A DNA stretch of 52,260 bases from Candidatus Proelusimicrobium tauri (GCA_002311025.1 DBYY01000009.1:425241-477500), one strand, 5' to 3'; counted from the first letter of the stretch, positions 23,573-33,191 are shown. A program made the numbers and translations. Notes: generated from the sequence alone by a model not told the origin.

Positions 23573-25401
23573 GTTCTTTCAAATCTTTTGGCAATATCAG
23601 ATGTGGTGAAAGTTAAAATAGTAGGTCTGCCGTGTGGACAATGCAAAGCATCTTTACATTTTTTAAGATTATTCATTAAGACTTCCACTTGTTCTTTAGG
23701 CAGTTTTTCGCCCGCTTTAATTGCGCGTTTACAGGCGCGCTGGGCGATAAGTTTATATTTTAAATCTTCTTCTTGCTCTTTAAAAACTTGCGGCAGGGAA
23801 ATTATAAAATCTTTTAAGTCTTCCTCTTTAAACTGCAAGATATTAGGCACGGTATTGACCATCAAGCAAGTCGGTGAAAAGCGCGAAATTTCAAAACCTA
23901 TTTTTAAAAGGAAATCTTTATAATTTAAAATTTGCTCAAGCGCGCTTGAAGGCATTTGAACGGACAAAGGAAACATCAAAGGTTGGCTTGATACTTGCCC
24001 GAGTTTCAACTCGTCAAAATATTTTTCAAATAAAATTCTTTCCTGCGCGGCGTGCTGGTCCACTAAAACAAGGCCTTGCGGATTTTCAAAAACTAAAAAA
24101 CTTTGATGTATCTGCCCTAAATAATTATAAGGGCCTTGCCACCATTTAGGCAAATTATCATTATCTTTTTTTAGAGGAGTTGTTTGCTCATTATTTTGCG
24201 GTTTTATTTCGTAATTTTTTCTTGTTTCAAAATCATTAACAAAAAGATTTTGTTTTTTCTCGGCAAGATGTCTGTTAATAATTTCACTTAAATCTAAAGG
24301 TATTTCTTTTTCCGGGTTGTCATCTTGCGCGGTTTGGGTTTCTTTTATCGGTGCGACGGGCGCACTTTCAATATGGCTTTCTTCCGTTAAAGGTGCATTT
24401 ATAACTTCTTGTTCTTGTAAAAGGGTTTTAGTTAATTTATTATAAATAAAATTGAAAATATCATTTTCAAAAGCAAATTTAATATCCTTTTTCTGCGGGT
24501 GAATATTTACATCAAATTCTGCCGGATTAAGCGTTAAAAATATAACGGCACAAGGGTGTTTTTCTTTTGCTCGGTATGGCTGATAGGCCTTATATAAAGC
24601 CTGTTGTAAAACTTTGCTTGCAACGGGGCGTTTGTTGATAAAGAAAAACTGATTATCCCTGCTTGCGCATAAATTATTTAAGGGGGAAATAAACGCCTTA
24701 AAACCAAAACTTTTATCTTGGCAAAAGAGCAAATTTTTGGCAAGTTCTTCACCTAAAATTTTAGTTAAGCGTTGTCTTAAACCCTGCTCGCTTTCTTCTT
24801 GCGCGTTTAATCGGTAAACACTTACGCCGTCGGTATTAACATTAAAAGTAGTGCTGATATTTGCTAAAGCGGCTTCTTCTGCCGTTCTAAGCAAATGGGA
24901 ACGTTCTACATTATCCGATTTTAAAAATTTAAGGCGCGCGGGCGTATTAAAAAATAAATCTTTAACTTCAATTGTTGTTCCTTTGATAGCCGGAGCAGCA
25001 GATTCGGCAGAAATTTCTCCGCCGGCGGCTTCTATCATAGCGCCGCCTTCTTCTTCGTTTTGGCAGGAAGATATTTTTAATTTGCTTACCGCCGCAAGAG
25101 AATAAAGAGCCTCACCCCTAAAGCCAAAAGTATTTAATTTATTTAAATCTTCAAAAGTGCTTATTTTGCTTGTGGTATGCCTTTTGATTGCAAGGGCAAG
25201 TTCTTCTTTTCTGATACCGCAACCGTCGTCGTTAACTCTTATTAAGGTTTTGCCTGCTTTTGATATATCTATATTTATAGTTTTTGCACCTGCGTCAAGG
25301 CTGTTTTCAATTAACTCTTTAAGAACGCCGGCAGGTCTTTCAATAACTTCTCCGGCGGCTATTTTACTTGCGGTTTGCGCATCTAAAGTTTTTATACTCA
25401 T
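23569..25401 (-). CDS. mutL: DNA mismatch repair protein MutL (endonuclease type)
   Basis: 610 residues. The N-terminal GHKL ATPase has KIAAGEVIERP, ELIENSLDAGA, NDDGCGI and TFGFRGEAL. The C-terminal domain carries the metal-dependent nicking endonuclease motif DQHAAQERILFE (about residues 446-457, fitting DQHAx2Ex4E) and CPHGRP near the C-terminus. This is therefore a nicking MutL as in organisms without MutH. I chose the ATG overlapping the mutS stop (ATGA) rather than an in-frame start 18 nt earlier. It is the last gene of the operon. Confidence 0.97.
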   Translation of the reverse strand: MSIKTLDAQTASKIAAGEVIERPAGVLKELIENSLDAGAKTINIDISKAGKTLIRVNDDGCGIRKEELALAIKRHTTSKISTFEDLNKLNTFGFRGEALYSLAAVSKLKISSCQNEEEGGAMIEAAGGEISAESAAPAIKGTTIEVKDLFFNTPARLKFLKSDNVERSHLLRTAEEAALANISTTFNVNTDGVSVYRLNAQEESEQGLRQRLTKILGEELAKNLLFCQDKSFGFKAFISPLNNLCASRDNQFFFINKRPVASKVLQQALYKAYQPYRAKEKHPCAVIFLTLNPAEFDVNIHPQKKDIKFAFENDIFNFIYNKLTKTLLQEQEVINAPLTEESHIESAPVAPIKETQTAQDDNPEKEIPLDLSEIINRHLAEKKQNLFVNDFETRKNYEIKPQNNEQTTPLKKDNDNLPKWWQGPYNYLGQIHQSFLVFENPQGLVLVDQHAAQERILFEKYFDELKLGQVSSQPLMFPLSVQMPSSALEQILNYKDFLLKIGFEISRFSPTCLMVNTVPNILQFKEEDLKDFIISLPQVFKEQEEDLKYKLIAQRACKRAIKAGEKLPKEQVEVLMNNLKKCKDALHCPHGRPTILTFTTSDIAKRFERT

Positions 25402-27938
25402 TGAACTCTTTTTTTCCACTCCGTTAAAATTTGTATGGCTTCAAGCGGGGTAATTTTATTTGTATCTAAAAGTTTTAACTCTTCTAAAATCGGGCTGGAA
25501 AACAAATCAACGGGTGCGGCCTCTTTTTTAATAATGCCCGTTTGCTCTTTTTCGCCAAGGTCTTTAAGAATTTTTTGCGCCCTGACAATGCAACTTTTTG
25601 GCAGACCGGCAAGTTGTGCCACATGCACGCCGTAAGATTTATCGGCCGCGCCTGCTTTGACTTCAAATAAAAAGTTCAGTTTTGTCTGTCCTCTAGCGTC
25701 TTTATATTCGCTTGCGTCAACGTGAAAGTTTGCAATTTTTGGGTATTTTTGCGCAAGTTCGGTCAGTTCAAAATAGTGTGTTGCAAATAAAACTTTCGGG
25801 CCGGTGCCTTGTGTTTTATAAAGATACTCCGTTATTGCCCATGCAATAGAAATACCGTCATAAGTGGATGTCCCGCGCCCGACTTCATCAAGTAAAACTA
25901 GCGTTGACGGTGTTGCTTGTGCCAAGATGTTGGCCGTTTCCTGCATTTCCACCATAAAAGTGCTTTGCCCTTTTGAAAGAGCATCTTGCGCGCCGATACG
26001 CGTTAAAATTTTATCTGTTATAGGTATTTGCGCTTTTCTTGCAGGCACAAAACTGCCTATTTGCGCCATAACAGTTAAAAGCGCGGTTTGTTTCAAAAAC
26101 ACACTTTTACCGCCCATATTCGGGCCTGTAATAATAATAATTTGCGGACCTTCTCCGCCGATAAATAAACTGTTTGCGACAAAACTGCCCGAAGGAATAT
26201 TGTTTTCCACAATAGGATGTCTGCCTTTTTCAATTAAAAGGGCATTTTGGCTTTCGCAAATTTCCGGTCGCACAAAATTGCCGTTTCTGGCTGCGGTGGC
26301 AAGCGCGCTTAAAGCATCACTTTTAGCAATTAAAGAAGCAAAATCTTTAAGCAAAGCCAAATTATCATAGACATATTTTTTAATTTCTTCAAACAAGGCA
26401 AGTTCTATTCTAAGGGAGCGGTCCTGCGCACTTAAAATCTTTTTTTCAAGTTCTTTAAGTTCTTCGGTAATAAAGCGCTCTGCATTGGTTAAAGTTTGTT
26501 TGCGGACATAATTATAAGGCACTTTTGAAATATGGCTTTTTGAAATTTCTATGTAATAGCCAAAGACTGAATTATAACCCACTTTCAGATTGGGAATTTT
26601 TGTTTTTTCTCTTTCGTCTTGGCATATTTTTTCAAGCGCGCCGGAAGCATTGTTTTTAAGTTCGTTTAACTCATCAAGTTCTTTATTAAAGCCCTGTTTT
26701 ATTATTCCGCCGTCACCGAGTTTTAAGGGTTGCTCTTCATTTAAAGAGCGGTAAAGGAAAAGAGAAATTTCTTCAAGTTTGTTTTTATTTCGGCTGAAAA
26801 GTTCATAAAGTTCTGGCAAAATTTCTTTATGTTTATTTAGCCATGATTCAATAGGTTTTATTAGTAAAAGGGATCTTCTCAGTCCGGCTAAATCCCTTGG
26901 GGTAGCCGCACCTGAAGCAATACGCGCAAGTATGCGTTTAATATCGCTTACTTCCTGTAAGATTATATTTAAATCATCTTGTGCCTGTTGGTTTTGTAAA
27001 AATGCGCTTACGATATTTTGTCTTTCGGTAATTTCTTCTTTATCTAAAAGCGGTCTTGCTATCCACTCTCTAAGCAAGCGGGAACCCATAGGTGTTTTTG
27101 TGTTATCCAAAATACCCCAAAGAGTGTTTTTTCTGCCACCTTGCGTGCTTGAAATAAGTTCCAAGGTTTCAAGGGCATTTATATCAAGTTGCATATAATC
27201 GGTCAATTCTCTGTAATAGGGGGTAAAATACTCTTTAAAATTGGTATTTGTTTTAGTAATATAATCCAGACAATGCTGTGCGCTTTTCAAAGCCAAAGGG
27301 TATTTTTCCAGTGCGCTTGACCAGTTTTGCGGTATTTGCGCATTTTGCGAAAGAGAGATAAAAGAAACACTTAAATTTTCCGGCAAAATCATTTTGGTTT
27401 TGATTTTGGCAAAGTCTTCTTTTAAACAAATAATTTCACTTGGGTTTATATTGCCGAGTGCTTGGGCAAGATAAGTTAAGGAAGGATCTTGCTGTTTTTC
27501 TGTTATCCAAAAATCACCGGTAGAGGCCTCAAGACAGGCAAGCGCCCAATCTTCCTTATTTAACAAAATGCTTACAAGATATCTTGAGGTGTTTGCCTCA
27601 AGCATGGCTTCTTCTAAAATTGTTCCCGGTGTAATTATGCGCACTATTTTGCGCGGGCAAAGTTTTGTTTTAGGGTCGGGGATAGTTGTTGTCTGTTCGC
27701 AAATAGCCACCTTTAGACCCATTTTTAATAATTTTGAAATATATTGATTTGCGCTGTGATAAGGCACACCACACATAGGTTGACCGTTTCTTGCGGTCAA
27801 AGTTAAACCGAGCAGAGCGGAAACTTTTTTGGCTTCTTCGTCAAACATTTCATAGAAATCACCCAAGCGGAAGAATAAAATCACTTCCGGGTTTTGCTTT
27901 TTAAGTTCCTGATATTGTTCCATTAAAGGTGTAGCCAT
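25398..27938 (-). CDS. mutS: DNA mismatch repair protein MutS
   Basis: 846 residues, MutS1 type. The mismatch-recognition Phe-x-Glu is in FRLGDFYEMF near residues 23-32. The Walker A is GPNMGGKSVFLKQ, followed by the DEVGRGTSTYDG Walker B/D-loop and the ATHYFELTEL motif. It binds mismatches as a dimer and recruits MutL, encoded next with a 4-nt overlap. Although 12 nt after dusB, its ATG lacks a Shine-Dalgarno sequence and has TAAAAT exactly 6 nt upstream, so it may also have its own leaderless promoter. Confidence 0.98.
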   Translation of the reverse strand: MATPLMEQYQELKKQNPEVILFFRLGDFYEMFDEEAKKVSALLGLTLTARNGQPMCGVPYHSANQYISKLLKMGLKVAICEQTTTIPDPKTKLCPRKIVRIITPGTILEEAMLEANTSRYLVSILLNKEDWALACLEASTGDFWITEKQQDPSLTYLAQALGNINPSEIICLKEDFAKIKTKMILPENLSVSFISLSQNAQIPQNWSSALEKYPLALKSAQHCLDYITKTNTNFKEYFTPYYRELTDYMQLDINALETLELISSTQGGRKNTLWGILDNTKTPMGSRLLREWIARPLLDKEEITERQNIVSAFLQNQQAQDDLNIILQEVSDIKRILARIASGAATPRDLAGLRRSLLLIKPIESWLNKHKEILPELYELFSRNKNKLEEISLFLYRSLNEEQPLKLGDGGIIKQGFNKELDELNELKNNASGALEKICQDEREKTKIPNLKVGYNSVFGYYIEISKSHISKVPYNYVRKQTLTNAERFITEELKELEKKILSAQDRSLRIELALFEEIKKYVYDNLALLKDFASLIAKSDALSALATAARNGNFVRPEICESQNALLIEKGRHPIVENNIPSGSFVANSLFIGGEGPQIIIITGPNMGGKSVFLKQTALLTVMAQIGSFVPARKAQIPITDKILTRIGAQDALSKGQSTFMVEMQETANILAQATPSTLVLLDEVGRGTSTYDGISIAWAITEYLYKTQGTGPKVLFATHYFELTELAQKYPKIANFHVDASEYKDARGQTKLNFLFEVKAGAADKSYGVHVAQLAGLPKSCIVRAQKILKDLGEKEQTGIIKKEAAPVDLFSSPILEELKLLDTNKITPLEAIQILTEWKKRVQ

Positions 27939-27944
27939 AAATTT

Positions 27945-27950
27945 ATTTTA
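27945..27950 (-). promoter_or_regulatory. Candidate leaderless-type -10 box of mutS
   Basis: Minus strand TAAAAT followed by AAATTT and the mutS ATG. It lies between the dusB stop and mutS. It may be fortuitous in an AT-rich gap, but the spacing equals that at several other genes here. Confidence 0.4.
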
Positions 27951-28901
27951 CTATTTTACTGTGCTTAATATCTCTTTGACTTCTTTTAAAGTATTTGCCA
28001 AAACGAGTTTCTGTCTTAAAATTGCGGCTTGGTTTACGCCTTTTATCCAAAAGCCGACAACTTTTTTAGTGCGCGAAACACCTGTCTTTTCCCCGTAATA
28101 AAGGACATTTTGCTCTACCAAACTTTCAAAAAGGGCCATTTTTTCTTTAAAAGTTAAGGCGCTTTTGCCTGTTGCAAGTTCGGTAAATAAAAAGGGATTT
28201 CCTATTGCGCCGCGGCCTATCATAACGGCATCGGCACCGGTTTTAAAAAGAGCGTTTACGCTTACCTCATCCACTGCGCCACCGTTAGCAATTAAAGGTA
28301 TTTTGCAAACTGAGAGGGCTTTTTCAAGGGCGGTTAAATCCGGCTCACCGCTATGCATTTGGCTTGCGTAGCGCGCGTGTAAAGTTATAGCGGCCGCGCC
28401 GTTATCTTGGGCAAGTTTAACAAGGTCGCAGGCAAGCAAATTACCGCAAGTTAAGCCTATTCTTGTCTTTAAAGTTACGGGGATATTTACGCTTTTTACT
28501 GCTGCGTTAACAATGCGTGCAAGTTTTGGTAAATCTTTCATTAAAACCGCACCCGCACCTGCCTTATTAACTTTTTTTACGGGGCAGCCGGCGTTTATAT
28601 CAATAATATCCGCGCCTTGCGCTTGAGCAAGTTTACAGGCATTAGCGATAGTTTCTTCTTCTGAGCCGAAAACTTGCATACTAACCGGATGTTCTTCTTT
28701 AGAAATGCTTAACATTTTTTGGCTTTTTTTATTATCGTAAGCAAGGGCGTTTGCACTTACCATTTCAGCGCATACAAGACCTGCGCCACCCTTTAAGCAC
28801 ATAATTCTAAAAGGACTATCGGTAATACCTGCCATAGGTGCCAAAAATAAATTTGTTTTACACAAAATAGAGCCGATTTTAATTTCTTTTATATAAGACA
28901 T
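27951..28901 (-). CDS. dusB: tRNA-dihydrouridine synthase, DusB/NifR3 type
   Basis: 316 residues. An FMN enzyme that reduces uridine to dihydrouridine in the tRNA D-loop. It has FLAPMAGITDSPFR at the N-terminus, VSMQVFGSEEETIANA, DINAGCPVKKV with the catalytic Cys, TLKTRIG, HARYASQMHSGEP and DAVMIGRGAIGNPFLF. I chose the ATG sharing a base with the upstream stop (TAATG) rather than an in-frame ATG 15 nt earlier. It lies in the operon between the nucleotidases and mutS. Confidence 0.93.
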   Translation of the reverse strand: MSYIKEIKIGSILCKTNLFLAPMAGITDSPFRIMCLKGGAGLVCAEMVSANALAYDNKKSQKMLSISKEEHPVSMQVFGSEEETIANACKLAQAQGADIIDINAGCPVKKVNKAGAGAVLMKDLPKLARIVNAAVKSVNIPVTLKTRIGLTCGNLLACDLVKLAQDNGAAAITLHARYASQMHSGEPDLTALEKALSVCKIPLIANGGAVDEVSVNALFKTGADAVMIGRGAIGNPFLFTELATGKSALTFKEKMALFESLVEQNVLYYGEKTGVSRTKKVVGFWIKGVNQAAILRQKLVLANTLKEVKEILSTVK

Positions 28902-30403
28902 TATAAACTTTTCCACTCAGTAGGTTTTTTGGGAGTAACGGCTTTTTCTTTAGATAAACACCAACGCAAAATATCGCGCAAAGTTCTATCGGTATTTTTA
29001 AATTCATACATATTTAAAAACTCTTCATTTCCAAAACCGCCTGCCATAATATGATCCGTTGAAGAAATAGAATAAAGTTGGGAATCTTTTAACGGATTGT
29101 TATTAACTTTTATACTTTTTATTTTTTTACCTTTCGGAGCGTTTATGTTATAGGTAATTTCAAGTCCGGCAGTTTGCGGCCAGTTATTAGGATTTTCTAA
29201 AGTCGTTTCAAGGGCATTTTTTAAATCATCGCCGCGCATTTTTATAAACATAACCCTATCATCATAAGGAATAGCGTTTTGTAAATCCGCTTGGGAAACA
29301 GTTCCTTTATTCAAACCGTTGATAAAGACATCGGAATTAAGCAAACCAATCTCTGTTTTACCCCAAGTTTTAATACAGTTAGCAGTATAATAACCAAGTG
29401 TGCTCGGTTTTTTTAAATTAGTATCTAAAGGTTGTTCTAAGGTAGTGATTTTATTTGATTGACTTCTTGAAACTGCCTGCCTTAAAGGGTTAATTATTTC
29501 AAGTATTTGATTGTTTTGTCCGTAAAGATTTTCTTCAAGTAAAATCGCTTGGGAAGAAACCTCTTTTTTTATTCTATTATTTTTTTCTATGGTTAAAGTT
29601 AAAATAGTTTCCTGGACGGATTCTAAGGCTTCTTTACTTCTTGCTATATAAACACCGGTGACTTCCTGAACTTCAAGTGGGGAAATATCGCTGTTTCCGC
29701 CTAGAATTAAATCAATTTGGGGGAATTCTTCCGCTAGAGTTTTTTCATCAATAGTATTTTTATCGCCTTGTAAATCAAAACCGATACTGCTTAGAAGAAT
29801 TATTATTTGCGCACCTTTTTCCTGTAAGATAGGTAATACTTTTTGTAAGGTTTCTATTTCATTTTCAATTTTTATATTGGCATTTCTCTGAGTAGATTTT
29901 AAAGTAGAACTTGTTATTAAACCGACAATACCTATTTTTGTCCCCTCAAAATCGATAAGGGTGTAAGGTTTTATATATTCCAAATCTGTGCCATTTGCGG
30001 ATTTTAAATTGGATACTACTATCGGAAATTTTGCTGCTGCCATAGCCGGTGTTATAGCATCAATACCCAAAAGTAAATCTTTCTCACTTAAAGTTGCGGC
30101 TGTGTAGCCAAGCATATTCATCATATAAACGGCATTTTGCATTTTGCCGAGTTTTCCTTCTTCCGTTCCGGCAAAGGTATTACCGCTGTCAAAAAGTAAA
30201 AAGGGTTTTTCCTGTTTATCTAAAAAATTTTTTAAAACGGTCATGCCACCGGCATGTTCATTATCAATAGTAGGGTTATTTCTTGTCCAAAAAAAGCCAT
30301 CAATATCGTTAGTGTGATAAAAAGTTAAAATAATCTTTTGCTCTTTAGCACAAGCACTAAAGAGCAAAAGACCTAAAACTAAAAGACACAACAGTTTTTT
30401 CAT
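28901..30403 (-). CDS. UshA-like lipoprotein with degenerate metal site (probable pseudoenzyme)
   Basis: 500 residues with a lipoprotein signal peptide and lipobox FSAC (Cys18). It has the two-domain layout of 5'-nucleotidases, including a C-terminal domain with ISSTDHIMAGGFGNEEFLN. The N-terminal metallophosphoesterase motifs are lost: HTNDxHG is HTNDIDG, the second metal Asp (DSGD) is DSGN, GNHE is SEKD, the later His is absent (ILLSSIGFD), and GGHxH is GGNSD. Only one ligand (Asp33) remains. Its upstream neighbour is the intact version and overlaps it by ATGA, so the two arose by duplication. It may be a binding protein or partner rather than an enzyme. Confidence 0.87.
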   Translation of the reverse strand: MKKLLCLLVLGLLLFSACAKEQKIILTFYHTNDIDGFFWTRNNPTIDNEHAGGMTVLKNFLDKQEKPFLLFDSGNTFAGTEEGKLGKMQNAVYMMNMLGYTAATLSEKDLLLGIDAITPAMAAAKFPIVVSNLKSANGTDLEYIKPYTLIDFEGTKIGIVGLITSSTLKSTQRNANIKIENEIETLQKVLPILQEKGAQIIILLSSIGFDLQGDKNTIDEKTLAEEFPQIDLILGGNSDISPLEVQEVTGVYIARSKEALESVQETILTLTIEKNNRIKKEVSSQAILLEENLYGQNNQILEIINPLRQAVSRSQSNKITTLEQPLDTNLKKPSTLGYYTANCIKTWGKTEIGLLNSDVFINGLNKGTVSQADLQNAIPYDDRVMFIKMRGDDLKNALETTLENPNNWPQTAGLEITYNINAPKGKKIKSIKVNNNPLKDSQLYSISSTDHIMAGGFGNEEFLNMYEFKNTDRTLRDILRWCLSKEKAVTPKKPTEWKSL

Positions 30404-31884
30404 TTAACTTTTTTAATTCTCCCTGTGGCGGGTGCTTTAATACCTTGTGGATTGGCGGTGATATAATCGGTAAAGTAGTCGCTTAAATATTTATCGCTGA
30501 TAACCTTTTTATCGGTAATTTTCTTAAACATATAGCCTTCGCTTCCGCCGTTTGCTATGTAGTCATTTACCGCAACAAGATACATTTTATCTTTATCAAT
30601 TTCCTTGCCATCCACTTTAATACTGATAACTTCCGGTCTGTTATGCTTCCAGCGGTATTCAATTTTTACATTATTAGAATATTGAAAAAGGCTTCTTTTT
30701 TCGTGAATAGATTTAGCAATAAGTTTTCTTATAAAAGCGCCGTTTACACGCACGAGCATGACTTTATTAGGGAAAGGGAAAGCATTGGTAACAAGTCTTT
30801 TTGTAATATCGCCTTCCAAAATATCTACACGCACGCCTCCTGTGTTATGTAAGGCGAAATCGGCTTGCGGTGCTTGTGCTTTAATGATATCGGCAAATAA
30901 GTCGCCAAGAGAGGAATCAAGTTCACTTGGATTATTACTTCTTAATCTAATATCTGTTAAGGCTTTACCTATAACCTCATCAACTCCGGGGATTCTTTGT
31001 TCTTCAACAAATTCCTGTATTTTTGTATTGGGTTTTATTTTCGTGCTATCAAGTTCAACATATTTTGCTTTAATATCGGTTAATTTGCCGGTTTCGTCGT
31101 CAAAGTTTAAAATAACTTCGCTTAAACCTTTGGTCTCGCTGCCGCTTTCAACATAGGTAACTCCGTCAACTTTTCTTTGCAAAATTTTGTGAGCGTGACC
31201 GCCTAAAACAAGGTCAATTTTATCTTCATAATCTTTAACTAATTGCATAGTTGCGCTATCTTTTGCGTGTTTATCATCGGCAATAGAATTATGGATAAGC
31301 AAAATTGTAACATCATGCGGTATAGAATCAAGTTCATACAAGGCCTTTTTAAGTTCCTTTCTGCCTTTGGAAGTCTTAATTCTTTTTGAATCCGGCAGAG
31401 GATCTTTTGCTATACCGATAACGGCAAATTTTTTGCCCCCCACCTCATAAACATTATAAGGTTTTACACTTTCAGGATAAGTTCTTGTTTCTTTGTCATG
31501 GACATTTGCGGCAAGTACATCAAATTTAAAATCTTTAAGATTTTTTAACATTTGTGGCTCTTTGAAATCGCCTTCGTGGTTTCCGATAGTGGTAGCATTA
31601 TATCCCATTTCGTTCATTATTTTAATAGATGTTTGTCCTTTAGATTCCTTTGCTTCTAAAGTGCCGGAAGTGTAATCGCCACTGTCAAGCAACAAATAAG
31701 GTCCTTTATATTCGTCAATATATCCTTTAACAAGAGCAAATCCACCGATGACTTTGCCACCGGAAACTTTGCGGGGGAAATAAAATCCGTGTGTATCGCT
31801 TGTATGAAAAATTGCAATTTCACTTGCAAATAAAAATAAAGGTAAAGCCAAAAACCCAAATAATAAAGATGTTTTTTTCAACAT
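30400..31884 (-). CDS. Secreted 5'-nucleotidase/UshA-family phosphoesterase
   Basis: 494 residues with a signal peptide (about 1-21, ending FASE), so periplasmic. The metal-binding motifs are intact: FHTSDTHGF, LLDSGDYTSGT, TIGNHEGDF, LLIHNS and LVLGGHAHK. The C-terminal substrate domain has NTGGVRVDI and VNDYIANGG. Such enzymes dephosphorylate nucleotides for nucleoside uptake. The exact substrate is not determinable. It has a strong CGGAGG site, which a long upstream hairpin can mask, and a promoter within that hairpin. It is the first gene of the operon nucleotidase-pseudoenzyme-dusB-mutS-mutL. Confidence 0.92.
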   Translation of the reverse strand: MLKKTSLLFGFLALPLFLFASEIAIFHTSDTHGFYFPRKVSGGKVIGGFALVKGYIDEYKGPYLLLDSGDYTSGTLEAKESKGQTSIKIMNEMGYNATTIGNHEGDFKEPQMLKNLKDFKFDVLAANVHDKETRTYPESVKPYNVYEVGGKKFAVIGIAKDPLPDSKRIKTSKGRKELKKALYELDSIPHDVTILLIHNSIADDKHAKDSATMQLVKDYEDKIDLVLGGHAHKILQRKVDGVTYVESGSETKGLSEVILNFDDETGKLTDIKAKYVELDSTKIKPNTKIQEFVEEQRIPGVDEVIGKALTDIRLRSNNPSELDSSLGDLFADIIKAQAPQADFALHNTGGVRVDILEGDITKRLVTNAFPFPNKVMLVRVNGAFIRKLIAKSIHEKRSLFQYSNNVKIEYRWKHNRPEVISIKVDGKEIDKDKMYLVAVNDYIANGGSEGYMFKKITDKKVISDKYLSDYFTDYITANPQGIKAPATGRIKKVK

Positions 31885-31887
31885 AAA

Positions 31888-31958
31888 AAACCTCCGTTTT
31901 TAATATATCTCTATATCAATAGTTTAGCAAATTTTAGAGAGATAAAAAACGGAGGTTT
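31888..31958 (-). promoter_or_regulatory. Long hairpin that can terminate sdaA transcripts and mask the nucleotidase RBS
   Basis: The arms 31888-31901 and 31945-31958 are perfect 14-bp inverted repeats (AAACCTCCGTTTTT). An inner 7-bp stem pairs 31906-31912 with 31938-31944, separated from the outer stem by a 4-nt bulge; the loop is 25 nt. On the minus strand the 3' arm contains the CGGAGG ribosome binding site of the nucleotidase gene and is followed by T6, then the ATG. It thus looks like a terminator for sdaA that also hides the next gene's RBS in read-through mRNA. Confidence 0.7.
31902..31930 (-). promoter_or_regulatory. Promoter of the nucleotidase-mutL operon, inside the hairpin
   Basis: Minus strand TTGCTA (31930-31925), a 17-nt spacer and TATATT (31907-31902). 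Transcription would start near 31895, beyond the 5' hairpin arm, so these mRNAs cannot form the hairpin and leave the RBS open. Confidence 0.6.
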
Positions 31959-31961
31959 ATG

Positions 31962-33185
31962 CTATTTATTTTTTCTTCTTAAGATTTTTTCTTTGAAAAA
32001 ACGCGCAAGTCCGCCTTTGGATGTTTCCCTGTAATCACTGTTCATATCCTTGCCTGTCTGCATCATAGTTACCAAAATGTCGTCATAAGAAATTCTGTTT
32101 GAAGCACTTGCCGCTATTGCATAAGTAGCGCAGTCGATTGCGCGCGAAGCCGCCATAGCATTTCTTTCTATACAAGGTATCTGTACAAGCCCGTCAACAG
32201 GGTCACAAGTTAAACCAAGGTGGTGTTCAAGACCCATTTCTGCCGCATAAGCAATTTGTGCATTATCACCACCTTCAAGTTGGCAGGCAGCGGCCGCTGC
32301 CATAGCGCAGGCAACGCCCACTTCGCCCTGACAGCCCACTTCCGCACCGGAAATTGAGGCATTTGCTTTTGCCAAATTGCCTATAAGTCCGGCGGTTGCA
32401 AGAGCGCGGATTATCGGTTCCCCGTCCATTTCATAAACTTCTTTTGTTAAACGCAAAACGGCGGGCAAAACACCGCAAGAGCCGCAAGTCGGCGCAGTTA
32501 CAACGGTTGCGCCGCTGGCGTTTTCTTCGGCGCAGGCAAGCGCATAGGAAAATAATTTATGCACCCTGCGCACATACCTTGGCGAGGTATCCGCTACTTT
32601 AAAATATCTTTTGGCTTTTCTTTCAAGTTGCAAACTGCCCGGTAAAATATCGGTTTTTTGTAAACCGCGTGCCATAGTTTCTTGCATAGTTTGCCAAATT
32701 TTACGCAAAAAAGTCCAAATTTCTTCACCTTCAACTTGTTCTACATATTCCCAAAGCGCAATTTTATTTTCCTGACAGTAAGTTAAAATTTCCTGCATAG
32801 AAGTTAAATTATAAATATCTTTAGGTTCCTTAAAATAATCATTTTCGTCTTCTATATCGCCGCCGCCTATACTGTAAACCTGCCAAGAAGAAAGTTCTTT
32901 ACCGGTATTATCCAAAGCAAAAAACTCCATAGCATTTGGATGTTTCGGTAAAAAGGTATCATAATTCCAAATAATTTCAACAGGTTTTGGTTCAAGACCG
33001 TTTTTAATGGCGATATCGGTTAAATGGCCTTTGCCTGTTAAAGCAAGTGAGCCATATAAAACAACCCGAAAACTGTGAGCAGAGGGGTTTTGTTTGTTAA
33101 AAAATTCTGCGGCTTTTTTAGGTCCCATTGAGTGGCTGCTGGAAGGACCTACACCGATTTTATAAAGTTCTGTTAAAGATTTCAT
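31962..33185 (-). CDS. sdaA: L-serine dehydratase, iron-sulfur single-chain type
   Basis: 407 residues. It converts L-serine to pyruvate and ammonia using a [4Fe-4S] cluster. The N-terminal beta domain has GVGPSSSHSMGPKKAA. The alpha domain has the cysteines in TAPTCGSCGVLPA, GCQGEVGVACAMAAAA and LTCDPVDGLVQIPCIERNA, plus GKDMNSDYRETSKGGLA near the end. It is somewhat shorter than the E. coli enzyme (about 450) but all motifs are present. It diverges from mntP with a 22-bp gap. There is no ribosome binding site; TAACAT ends 6 nt before the ATG. Confidence 0.95.
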   Translation of the reverse strand: MKSLTELYKIGVGPSSSHSMGPKKAAEFFNKQNPSAHSFRVVLYGSLALTGKGHLTDIAIKNGLEPKPVEIIWNYDTFLPKHPNAMEFFALDNTGKELSSWQVYSIGGGDIEDENDYFKEPKDIYNLTSMQEILTYCQENKIALWEYVEQVEGEEIWTFLRKIWQTMQETMARGLQKTDILPGSLQLERKAKRYFKVADTSPRYVRRVHKLFSYALACAEENASGATVVTAPTCGSCGVLPAVLRLTKEVYEMDGEPIIRALATAGLIGNLAKANASISGAEVGCQGEVGVACAMAAAAACQLEGGDNAQIAYAAEMGLEHHLGLTCDPVDGLVQIPCIERNAMAASRAIDCATYAIAASASNRISYDDILVTMMQTGKDMNSDYRETSKGGLARFFKEKILRRKNK

Positions 33186-33191
33186 ACTAAA

